From NCBI RefSeq assembly GCF_024868665.1, contig NC_079898.1, positions 24,475,191 through 24,539,190 of the forward strand: a stretch of DNA of 64,000 nucleotides, written 5' to 3'. The number at the start of each line of letters is the position of its first letter. Position 1 is the stretch's first letter. The translations under genes and the position numbers were made by a program. Under the pieces are notes generated by a model. That model ran no database searches and was not told the origin of the DNA. It saw only the letters and a program-made list of their open reading frames with translations. This document shows positions 32,801 to 44,600 of this stretch, piece by piece. This DNA is from Triplophysa rosa. Its lineage: Eukaryota; Chordata; Actinopteri; Cypriniformes; Nemacheilidae.

Positions 32801-35723
32801 TCTCATTCTTTTATTGCAGATGGGGAGAGGAATTCAGTCTAAGTAAACATCCTCAGGTAACCAGCCATTGTTATAAAAACATGTGTTTCACATTTACAAC
32901 ATGCTTTCACTTTTAGGTTCTTGTTGAAACATCTGGTGCAACAGTAGCTCTCAGGTTGACATTTCTGGCACGTGTTGAGAAACTGGTTGCTTCGGTGTAT
33001 AGTCAATAATATGTCAAATTTCTGATGGTTTGCACAAGTTTTATTAAGAAATTTCCCAATAAAATAAGCCAGCAGAAATACCTAGTTGTGAACCGTCACT
33101 CATTGGTGTGGGGGTATCTTCAGTTTTCTGAGGTTGCTTCAACAGCATCAATAGTCTTTGCATTAATGTAGTTGTTTAAACGTAAAAGAGATGAAAAACG
33201 TTTACATTTCAGCCAAATGAGGGGAGAACAGATGAGCACTGCTATGTCTCAAGGTCCACATCAGGGATTTTTTTATCTAAGGCATTTTATTAAAAGTGGC
33301 TTAAATGTCCTAATTTAACTTAAGCTACAGTATTTTACAGAAGTGAGTACACCCCTCCCATTTTTCAAAATATTTTATTATATCTTTTCATGTGACAACA
33401 CTGAAGAAATTACACTTTGCTACAATATAAAGTAGTGAGTGTACAGCTTGTATAACAGTGTAAATTTGCTGTCCCCTCAAAATAACGCAACACACAGCCA
33501 TTCATGTCTAAACCGCTGGCAACAAAAGTGAGTACACCCATAAGTGAAAATGTCCAAATTGGGCCCAATTAGCCATTTTCGGTGTCATGTGATTCTTTAG
33601 TGTTACAAGGTCTCAGGTGTGAATGGGGAGCAGGTGTGTTATCCCAAAAATCCCCAAAAACATACAGAGAGCAACGGCTTTATTTCTGCTTTGACAGATG
33701 CGTTTGCGTGACTGTATGCGTAAAACATTCTGCTTGGTACGTTTTTCGTCTTTAAACCAAACTTTTAGGTTTTTAGCCGGCATAGTTTAAATCCTGTCTG
33801 GCTAGCGCGCTTCTCATAATGTTCATGCATGATGTCTGTATGCGGAGAGTCGACGGTCTCTTGTGGCTGTTCATCAAACGCCGGCAAAACAAAAGTTCAC
33901 CGAAAAAATCTGAAGTCTAACTAAAGTAGCGCGTGCAAGATCGCGACGCTACTCTCCTATTGCAACACTCTCACTTCTTGCCAGGGACAAAAATGTATAA
34001 ATTGCTTATCAAAGTACAATAAAAATCGCACTATATTGCCACCTAGTGGTCCAACTGGGTAACTACTACCATACATGCATAACCTGTGTTACAGTAATTT
34101 AAAGGTTACATATATTTTGCAGCTCCAGACAAATTTGATTTTTGATTTGATCAGCAATAAATTCCTGTTATTTTTACCAACCCTACAGGTTCTCACTTTT
34201 TAGACATGAATGGCTGTGTGTTGAGTTATTTTGAGGGGACAGCAAATTTACACTGTTATACAAGCTGTACACTCACTGCTTTACATTGCATCAAAGTTTC
34301 ATTTCTTCAGTGTTGTCACATGAAAATATATAATAAAATATTTACTAAAATGTTTGAGGTGTACTCACTTCTGTGAGATACTGTAAGTCTTGTCTGTGAA
34401 ACCGGGCCTCGGTGTTTCTCTTCAGCAAATTTCCATTCAACCATCACTTTTCACACTGTTTGAAGGCAGCGAGTATAGAACGCCATCCTATAGCATCCTA
34501 CAGTTTTTAATTTTCGAATAAGAGTAGTTTTTGCCAATGAACATTATCAAGTGTTTTATGTTCAAACATATTTTTGGTCTTGGGGCATGTTTTATTTTAG
34601 AGCGGTTTGGCTTATCTTGTAATTTCAACATGTTCCCAAGATTAGTTATGTGATGACACATATTTCTTGAATAAATATTGACACTGGAACATTAAAACCA
34701 TTTGTTGACATGGTTTTACGAATAATGTAACAATGTTTCAACCGGTTAATTTCATTGCAGAGGTCATTTTGTAAACCTCGGATGCAGCAAATCGTTTTGA
34801 TAAGGTTTTTTGACTAATTAAATGTATGTATCTTTTAATAACATACATGACATTATATTTACAAATGATTAAACCAAATTGCCTTTTTGTGACATTGAAC
34901 GTCGTTTCTTACCTTAAAACCAAACGTTTTCCTCTCGGAAGGTCTGCATTCGGTAAAAATGAGCAAATAAAATATTTCAAAATCACATTTCATGTCCAGT
35001 TTTTTTCTCATGTGGCAAGTAGCCGTGGGATAATGTACAAGCAGCCGGCTGTTATTGCGAAACAAGCCCCTTCAGTGCGATACAAGATTACACTGTCGGG
35101 GCTTATTTCTGATACTGACCGGCTGCCTGTGCATTATCCCTTACATGTCGTTCACTAATGTAACTTTATTGACAAACCAAATGCAAACAGTAGAGAATTA
35201 TCTTTCCACAGTCAGAAACCAGTCGTTATATTTAAGCAGTAATTTTCTGAAGGTTAGAGCTGAAACAAAGACATTAGGATACTCGAGCACTCATATCGAG
35301 AAAACATATTTGAATCACATGTGAGAATGATTTTACATTGTAATCGGTTGACATTTTAAAGCAGTTGATAACACATTTATTAGTTTCAAGACCTCACTTT
35401 CCTTGATGTAAATATCCCTGGATGTTTAGATGCTCAAATAAACACTCAAGTTATATACAGACAGTGTTTATTATAAGGTAAAGCTAATACACAACTGTAT
35501 AAATGATGACAGTTTGTGTTTAAACAGATGATTCCTCCGCTATTGAATGCCTTTGGTTGAGCCCATGTTGCCATTTTTGCTGTTACTGAACTCGCTTCAC
35601 CTTTAAGTTCATGACAAGTTCATTTCTGTTTCACAGGGCACAGAAGTGAAGGCAATCACCTACTCTGCCATGCAGGTTCATGACAAGGAGAAACCAGAGA
35701 TCTTCGTAATTATTGATATTTAA
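29823..35723 (+). CDS. zbtb8os: archease (ZBTB8OS), complete (7 exons, 162 aa)
   Basis: Archease promotes guanylylation and turnover of the RTCB tRNA ligase complex in tRNA splicing and XBP1 mRNA ligation. Exons: 29823-29904, 30583-30607, 30699-30820, 31685-31767, 31857-31909, 32820-32856 and 35637-35723, all GT-AG, totalling 489 nt (162 codons plus stop; human about 167). The product starts MDDRELDLTEAQ. Visible archease hallmarks are YLDHTADVQIHSWG, LEEAFEQCAMGMFGYM, FSADIFFIPREVKV, the WGEEFSLSKHPQGTEVKA block and the invariant C-terminal FVIIDI. The Asp residues in DHTAD and the terminal D are the expected metal ligands. Exon 2 is only 25 nt. Intron 6 (2.8 kb) holds a Tc1-like element. 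A candidate poly(A) signal AATAAA is at 35,967. Confidence 0.97.
31216..31440. repeat. inverted-repeat MITE (family B, copy 3)
   Basis: AAAGGGATGATTAACCCAAA at the left and TTTGGGTTAACTATCCCTTT at the right are almost perfect inverted complements. It lies in intron 3 of zbtb8os. Confidence 0.9.
33326..34385. mobile_element. Tc1/mariner-like element, non-coding, in zbtb8os intron 6
   Basis: The element is flanked by TA at both ends. The left end TACAGTATTTTACAGAAGTG and the complement of the right end TACAGTATCTCACAGAAGTG match almost fully. The inverted arms run about 200-230 bp (to the GAGTACACC repeat near 33,535 and GACATGAATGGCTGTG near 34,206). The core (about 33,640-34,190) shows no transposase frame and includes CpG-rich sequence unlike the arms. 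GTGAGTACACC is repeated inside the left arm. Confidence 0.75.
34740..35151 (+). repeat. non-autonomous DNA element (family C, copy 1)
   Basis: It is closely related to 36,056-36,608: shared blocks are TTACAAATGATTAAACCAAA, ATAAAATATTTCAAA, TTTCTCATGTGG and AGCCCCTTCAGTGCGATACA. Both end in ATTATCCCTTA. The terminal segment present in copy 2 (CACGGCTCGTTGGAATGC) is missing here. It lies in zbtb8os intron 6. Confidence 0.7.
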
Positions 35724-36055
35724 AGTCGTCTACCTTTAACGAAGAATGGACACCTGAAATACTGTATGTTTAGGTTGACTTTATTCATAAAAAATATATT
35801 TTGCACTACACAAGGTAACCTTTCTACCTTTAACATTTTAGATATGTGCTTTTGATTATTTTAAGGTAACTTAAAATGTTTATTTCATTTTAAAAATATG
35901 TATAAACACGTTTCACAAAGCAGCAGTTTTATATTCTCAGTCGCAGACATTGTTTGTAATGAGGTTAATAAAGTCGAAGGTATAAAATGTACGTGTCTCT
36001 AATCTCATTTCATACTGTTAATCAAACCTGTCCGGCAAGTTGAGACTTATTTTAG

Positions 36056-36608
36056 GTTATTACACGGCTCGTTGGAATGCTTGATTCTGATTGGCCAGTC
36101 GTGACATTTGCAGGTTCGTTATTCCCAGATATCAACCTCTCGAAACTAATAACGCACGGTAACCCGGATGCAGAAAATCTTTTTGACAAGTTTTTTTGAC
36201 AAATTAAATATAAATATGTCTTTAAATAACATATGACATTATATTTACAAATGATTAAACCAAATTTCCTGTTCGGGACATCGGAATAGCGAAAAGTAAA
36301 CTGCTTTTCCTTGCGGAAGTTCTGCATTTTCGGTTTAAAATGAGCTAATAAAATATTTCAAATTCAGTTTTTTCTCATGTGGTAAGTAGCCGTGTAATAA
36401 GCGGGATAATACAAAAAAAAACCTGTAATTTATTCTTGTCCTTTTAGTAATGTTGTACAGCACAGTGGTCAACTACTGTTGTTTTTATTGTGCTTTATAA
36501 ATCAATTTTGATTGATTGATTGATAATGTACAAACAGCCGGCTGTTATCGCGAAATAAGCCCCTTCAGTGCGATACAAGACCCTCGGCTGTCTGTACATT
36601 ATCCCTTA
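36056..36608 (+). repeat. non-autonomous DNA element (family C, copy 2)
   Basis: This fuller copy starts TTATTACACGGCTCGTTGG and ends ATTATCCCTTA. About 120 bases beginning near 36,409 (ATACAAAAAAAAACCTG, ending in a GATTGATTGATTGA run) are not present in copy 1 and look like an insertion. Confidence 0.7.
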
Positions 36609-38239
36609 CTTGAAAAATAATCTTTCAACGATGAATTGAAACAATTAACTTTTTCCAACATGATCAGCTACAGTCTGGGTCACATAATCATTCAATAAAT
36701 TAAACTTTTCAGACAAAAAGAAACATTTGTACATTCAGTCGTATTAATACTGTACGCTTTAAAAGGAAAGGGTGTCATTTCTGCAGTGTTTGTGGTCTTG
36801 AAATGACACTTCTTAACTTCGGAAAGGCTTCCATCAATATTTTTCATCCATGCCACAAATACACACAAACACGGCAGACAATAAAACAAAAATGAATGAT
36901 CTCAATTACAGGGTGTCTAAAAGAGCAGCAGAAAACAAAAGTGAAATGCAAATCAACAGGGAATGTGTCATACTTGATCTCACTTACAGAGTGTCTAAAA
37001 GAGCTGGGTCATTTTCAAAATATGGTCACAGACCTGTCCCTACACTTTACAGGCATATAAAAAGCTTCCAAATTAAAAAATCCACACGATTTAGCCATTT
37101 ATACGCAACTCTGCGCCTTTTTATAATGATGATTGTTATTTAAGTCTTTATAGTTTTGTACTTTTTTTTCTGAATTAATTTGAATTTCATATGTATTTGA
37201 AAAAAAACAAATGTCCCCCTCCCTATGTTTAACTCTTTTGTATGGTGTACAAACATTTCCTTTTCATTAATTTTTTTAATTGAGTTAACCAATTAAACAC
37301 AAGTATAGGGCCTAATAAATGCATAAAAATGCAAACCAAAATAATTATTAATACAAATAATTAAAAAATATATATCTGTCCTTTGATTTTGTGTCATTGG
37401 TGACACTACCATTGAGTGTCTCTTTCCTTAATATAAGTTAGACATTTTATTTACAATGTCGGTTTTTGGTGTGGTTCTTTAAACGCATCATTGGTGTTTT
37501 GCTTTGGTTTGTGTCAGTATGAAGGATTTTTATTGTAAAAAAACATGTTTATCGTTATAATGCATAGATTTTAGTGTGCTTTTGGGGTGACTTAGCCATC
37601 GCTTTGGAAAATTAGCCTTTCGTGGGATTTTGTCACTGGTGTTATTGTCACTGGTGTTACAAATGATTTTACGATACTGTTCACTTTAATTAAACAGTTC
37701 ATTTGGTTTTAACACCATTGTATTAGGAACACAATTGCATTGTGTTAAACGGACTAAAAACAGTAATGCTTTGGCTTAATGAAATGTTTACATTTTAAAT
37801 TAACATGTTTCAATCAAGTAGATCAACATAATATTTGATGCTTAGTTGTTTTAAAGTAGCGTTATAGAAACTAGGAACAGGATTTCCACTTCCCATCATG
37901 CTTTGCACGGGGCTGAATATGGAGAGTAAATGTTGCAATAAAATGTTATTTTATACATCTTTTATCAAAATTATGAAATGGGGATATTTGTTCATGTTTA
38001 ATACTCTTTAATGTTTGTATTTAAAAGAGTTTCTGGTAGGTTCATGTTTTTGGGGGGTTACCATTGTGGTAAAGTGTAGAGCATGTGCTTGGGTTGAGGA
38101 CCTGCTAACCAGATTTTTAGTTGCTTTAATAAAACTTCTGGCTAACTCCTAGTAATAAGAGCTATATTTATCTTATTTAGTGTGTGTTAAAAACAACAGC
38201 TATGTATATCAGAAAGTATCTTACCTTAAACTAACCTAA
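36609..38239. other. intergenic between zbtb8os and the B7-family gene
   Basis: AT-rich. A 34-bp block (ACAGRGTGTCTAAAAGAGC core) is repeated directly at about 36,898 and 36,977. No exon or RNA gene was recognised. Confidence 0.4.
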
Positions 38240-38430
38240 TTAAATTATGGACAGTGGTTCCACATAATGGAAACATGTTATCTCTACTTAAATACTTTAA
38301 GTAGGATGAACTTGAATGATTCAAGTTATTTGGACATGGTTAAGTTTACTCGGTTCAGTTTACGTCATCATACATTATTTGAATAGAGATAACATATTTC
38401 TGTTGTGTGGAAGCACTGTCCATAATTTAA
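38240..38430. repeat. 191-bp MITE with about 50-bp terminal inverted repeats
   Basis: TTAAATTATGGACAGTGGTT at the left matches the complement of the right end, TTAAATTATGGACAGTGCTT, and the pairing goes on through ATGTTATCTCTA. It is a short foldback DNA element without a gene, downstream of the B7-family gene. Confidence 0.85.
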
Positions 38431-38677
38431 TGAACTATTATTTTTTTCCCAGTGAATATGCAAATAATAAGTCAAATAAAATCATTAAATAAGGAACAAG
38501 ATTCAAGTTCCCATTATTATTGCTAACAATGTAATCTTGCTGGTGAATACTAATCATAAATTTTTAGGCATGAAAACTGAATGACACTTTTTTACTTTTT
38601 GAGGTCAGAAAGGCACTGTTGTTTGAGAATGACCAGCAGCAGAAAACAAAAAACGAATCAAGAAGGAATGTCTTCGC

Positions 38678-41600
38678 TCATTTACAATGATTATTTGAGT
38701 TGGGCATTACCATCATATCATCATGTGGTTTCTGCTTGTTATGACAATGTAACCATAACAGAACGCATGTAGAGCACATGAAGGTGACACACAAAATGCC
38801 AAGAATCACAACAGGTATATGAATGCCTTTGCTTCCATCTGCAATATAAAAAGAAAGAATATCACACACAATGAACACTTTCACTTCCGAGACAGAAGGA
38901 AAATTAAATGAAAAATAAATATTGGGAATTGAGTCATGAAAAATTCTAAGTTGGGCAAGACCTATGATAAAAGCACATGAAAACTGTTTTGGATCTGGCC
39001 TAACATGCATAATTGAACAAGTTGATGCTTGCAGCATGTTCTGAAGCGGTCTTCATACAGTAAATTGAGAAAGCGGTGAATAGAATTGCACGCCTTCAGT
39101 CTATGTTCTTGTGTTTTGAGACTGGGTGGGACTATTATTTCATCCAGTAACTTAACATCAACCCACAAATTACATTTCAAGCATCCAGATGTGACTTCTA
39201 AAGCGTGGAGAAACATTAAAAGATGTCATTCTTGTTCCAGCTTGTTGAGAAATAAAGGGATAGTTCACTTAAAAATAAAGTTCTGTCATCATTTACTCAC
39301 CCTCAGATTATTCGAAACCTGTTCAAACTTCTTTGTTCTGCCGAACACAAAGGAAGATACTTGGAAGAATAACCAAACAGATCTCATCCTCCATTGACCC
39401 CCATAGTATTTATTTTCCCTACTATGGCAGTAAAGGAGGACGTTATCTGCCTGGTTACTGACATTCTTCCAAATATCTTCCTTCCTTTTTTAGAAATTTA
39501 TACAGGTTTGGAACAATCTGAGAGTGAGTAAATGATGACAGATTTTTTGGGGGTGAACTGTCCCTTTAATAACTATTAGGCTTTTACTTTTCACGCTTTG
39601 ACAATTCCCCTTTGGACACTTTTTTCAGCATTTGTGCCTTGATTGATGTAGTGTAGTTTTTTTCCATGTTTCTATTCAAAGTTATTCCTAGCTTCACAGA
39701 GAGAACTGGTAAAAATCCCACAAACAACATGAACTAAAATTACCTCTGCTGTATGAATAGAATCATAGAATCCAGGATCATTCAAAGGACAACTTCAAAA
39801 AATGTCCAAATAAGGGAAACCATGATGTAGACTAAAAGGAATCTTTTAGCCATCATTGATCCAGCACATCGAAAATAGAGTAATGACCTCAGGAAGGCAC
39901 GCACGCACGCACGTACACAGACACACAAGCACCAGCCTGGCATCAACTCCACCGGGGTTACCCATTCCTGCTCTTGGAGATCTGCTGTCCTGCAGAGTTT
40001 AGCTCCCAGACAAACAGGTTATGAAGTCGTTCAGGATTACTAGAAGAATAACCGCCATGTGTGTTTGCAGAACAGCAGATGTCCAGGATCATGAATTGGG
40101 CTCCCCTGAACTACACAAATGTTTCTTTTCTCTCGCAGCGGTTTGGCACGATGTGGTTATGCTCACCTTTGCTGAAAATCACATGTCTCTGCATCTCCTG
40201 ATGAACCGCAGGGTTTTTCAGAGTGAAGGTGATGTTAAATGCTGGATTCTTTGTTACATAACTGCTTCTTAAGAAGTAAAGCCTTTTATCTTCAGACAAG
40301 ACCTCCGACTGGTCAGAGAGATTCTGGCCTCCTGAGTCCTGCCACACCACCTCTGGCTTTGGAAATCCTTCAGTCTCGTATTGGATGGTCACATCGTTGG
40401 AGTTGAGATGGATGCTTAACCTCGGCTCTGAATAGTAGACTAAAGAAACCACAAAGAATTTACGGTCAACACTTTCGTTTTGAACCGTGTCATTTCTGTG
40501 GCGGTAACATGGAACGGCAAAAAAAGTTCCAAATAATCACTTGTGAAATAGTCTAAATATTCACTCTTGTTTTTCTACAACTGCATGGTCGTGTGACTCG
40601 TGTCCTATTCGGAGTCAAAGGACAATGTGGTTATGTAGCCAGTTGGCATGTCAAACAAAGCAATGTTTTGACAGCTTATTCATCGCTATCTGAGACATCC
40701 ATCGCTGTCTGTGCGGTGAGCAAGTTTAGATAAGACCAACTATCTTAACATCAAATGCAAACTTATATTACACACCCGCATAGATCAGCCGCACCACTCC
40801 TCTATGTGATCCCAAGCTGTTGGTTGCTACGCACAGGTACTCGCCGTCATCTTCCGGTCCAAAGTTTGATATTGCCAGAGTGGCATTTCCTTCCACAATC
40901 TGTTTGAGATTTAACTCTGTGCGGTTTCTATAATCTGAGCTTTGTCGGCCCAGCTGGTCCTGTTGGTAGTAATAGCTGTGAACAACACGGTTGTCCTCCA
41001 CTCGCTGCCATGTTACCACCAGTGCTGAGGGGTCGTGGTCTGATGTGAATTCACAAGGAAGAGAAGCTGTTGCCCCACGGGCCACCGTAACAGGTCCGGA
41101 TGGCACTTTGACAATTGAAGACGCTGGAAATGAGAAGAGAGTAGGATTTGTTTACAGTACTATCCAAACGTTTTAGGCACATTAGATGCTCCTAAAAATG
41201 TGTTTATGGGTGATTGTATAATTGGATATACACTTTCCATTTCAAAAACACTCTCTCGCCCTCTTTTCTCTCTCTCATACACACATATCTGTCAATTCTG
41301 TTATGTCCACCTTGGTAACAGAATTGACCTTTTTAAGCTTTTTACTCAGAAACTCCACTTGCTAGCATGTGATATTAAATTGTGGTTCAAATATCTTAAA
41401 TAATCTACATTGGGATCAATGATCTGTTCTTTTTTTCCTATGAAACAGAGGTAACAGTTTTGGCATATTAGAAAAAAACTCTTGGCGCCAGTACTTCTTA
41501 TATTAAAATATTTTTAGAAAAGAGCACACATGCCTTACAAGGCTTTAGATCTTGTCGGTTAGAGAAAGTGATTTTCCTTTAAGGTAGTTTACATAGTTGT

Positions 41601-44600
41601 GGTAGATACTGTAATTCCACAAATTTAAAGGTAACGTAGAGTACGGTAACAGAGTTGACTCAAGATTTATGGACATCTAAAAGTTATTTTTTATAATGGC
41701 ATGCTGTGGAAAGTGACTAGTTAGCTTTAAAATAAATAAAACAACATAGCTATCTATCACCAAAAGAAAAGCAGGATTATACAAAAAATTAAGAGACCAT
41801 TCCTAATTTTCATTTCAAATCACCATTTCTAGATGTATTTTGGTCATTCCAGTCCAGTGTTTGTTTAATTTCAACAAAATCAAACCTCAGGAGTGACAAT
41901 GTCATCCAACAGCAATGTGAAAGACTGACCGCATGACAAGACACATGAAAACTGTGATAAAAGTCAAGGTCATCACATCACACTTTTCCTAAATACAGGT
42001 GAAATATGACTGTTGTATTGCTTAAAAGTGAATATGAACTTGTTCTTTTTTTCACAGTATTTGAAAAATACAACACATCTTTTCTGTTATTTTCCGTTTC
42101 TCCAGTTTTCATTTTCTGCAAATAAATGCAAAAAAGAAACAATATTTTTATTTGAGATTTGGAAGAAATGTTGTTAGTAATTCACAGAATGAAACAAAAA
42201 TGATAATTTTACCTAAACACATACCTAAAAATAGTGCATTTTAAAATCAGAAAAACTGTCCCTGAGATGGTCTCTTTATTTTTTCGTGGCTGTATATTTG
42301 GTTTTCACACTGGTAAATGATGGGAAATCATATGTTCACCCTGTTGAATGCCACAAAACATAGTTGACAAATATGGATCATGATTTTGACTTATAAGACA
42401 CTAATTAAAAAATAAATATAATGTTATGGCCTGAAACATCTTGTGATCCATGACCATTTCTTCGAAAAAAATAAATAATCACCATCTGAACAAACCAGAC
42501 TAAAAATGACTTTGGACACCAAATGTACATGAAATTAGAATCACCTTTATGTTTTATTTGCTGAGCAAACTTGCGATTCACTATTATTGCAAAACTAAAG
42601 AAAATAATAATAGTAATAGTCACATTGATTTCATAAGATGACATGGGTGTTGTCAACCATGTACAAAACGGTAGTATTCTATATTGAGCATTGTAGCAAT
42701 GAGTTTTACACAGCAGGTACAGTCTGAGTTGGTCACTGGTTTATTTTAGGACCAAGAAATAACACGTGATACTGTCTGGAATTTTACTCAGCCTTGTCTG
42801 TAAATGTCTGTTTAAATTTAATTTTTGGTTCCAAAATATCCCTGAAATGGGAAAAAGCCAGTACATACACAGTACAGCCCAGAGCCCACATTTACAGCGG
42901 TTTATCAACACAGAAAACTGCAGGAAATGTTTCTGTGCCGAAATCAACTGAATAGAGTCATAGAATACACGTTGCTCGTGTCAGCCTCTTGACACTGTTG
43001 AGCCAACTTATGTTGACACGTTTCATGTCTTTCTTTGCTCATGTGTTGGCTTTTTGACCGTTTTCACCATTTGATCATCTCTTCATAACAAGCCGAACTA
43101 AGCAAACATTTAATTATGTGGAAGTTTGAATTCACTGTTATCTTAGAGGGCTGTCAGGAAACAGGAAGACTCATTTCCCAAAAATACTTGACAGTGACAT
43201 TCCAAAGATGCACTTTACAATTCTGCTGCTTTTGTTAGCGCTGTTTGCTATTTATATTCAGAATATGACAAAAAATGATCGACTTCACTGAAGAAGGAAC
43301 GAAAGCCATATAAGAACAGAATACGCAGCTGTGACTTTGTCCTACAGATCCAAAGTTAGATCCACTAGTTGGAAAAATGACTTTGTCTGTTATTCAACAC
43401 TCATGTGATGCTTCTACCCAAGCACGAGGCAGATGCGGAGATGGAGAAGAAGAACAGCAGGCCCGAGACGCGCTGCAGAGTTTATTGAATAATCTTACTT
43501 GCGTGTCAATGCTTGAACAAGAACAAGAAAAATATGCACAGGTGTTATTTTACCAAACACAGACAGTGAACATTTTGAGATTTAGAAATTCCCCTTTCTG
43601 ACTTACCATACACTCTAAAAGGTGCTGGGTTGTTTTTGACCCAGCATTGGGTCATTTTAACCCAGCAGTGTGTTCTGTTCAATATTTACCCAGCATGGGT
43701 CAATAACAACCCAGCACTTCTTAGAAATTAAACAACGGTTTAATACATACAGACGATTTCTTTGGACGCACGTGCCTGGCCCGAAGTTACCTTCTACTGT
43801 ATTTTATATTACATTAATATTAATTTAGATGAATATTTTGTTGTATATTAATTGTATTCAATTCAATTAAAACTATACTCAAACTACCGGAAGTTAAGTT
43901 TGTTTATGTTGTTGACGCTGAAACCATCTGTATAAGAAATTATAAATGAAAAACAACACCGACTTGGATTTGTATTTCAGCCAGCCAGATAATTCACACA
44001 CAAATGCTACTCTGTTCCTAAGATCCTTAATCATCTAAAATGAGGCAGAAACCCAAGCAACAAAGGACTGAGTAGCAAACATCTCAACTAATTAAAAAGC
44101 AACACACTGGCAGGCGCCCGTAACGTCCTGTTGTTATGGTCCAGTGGTTTATTAAACACTTTCTTCAGAGAATACAGCTTACGTGACTGAATCTTTTTTA
44201 AGATCTGACAATTCATTCAGTTTAAAGGTGCAGTGAACTAGGACCACAATTTTAACCCGAGCTTTTGTTGTGTAAGGGAATCGTATTCAAGCGAACGTCC
44301 TGTAAGTGTCAGACCTGAAAACGCTCTTGTTACTGAAATAACGACTGTTATTGACACGAGGCTCAGCGAACGCCAGGTCCTGGAATGCACCTATAGGTTG
44401 CACACCGCCTCCACAGAAGAATATCAACGCCTACTTCTCAAGCCCCGCCCACTGGTTCACGCATGACAGTACTGAACACAAGCTGCACGGAACCAGATAG
44501 AGCGAGTGTAAGCATCATGCCGTTAAAGATCGCAAAATATTGTGCAGTATCTGGTTGTGGAAGAACACAATCGCTGCTTAACCTTCCTTCGGATTCCGAC

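Noticed and set aside
38840..39216. Minus-strand frames extending the B7 membrane exon upstream
   Set aside because: The acceptor at 38,839-38,840 and phase agreement show that coding starts at 38,838; the upstream part is intron.
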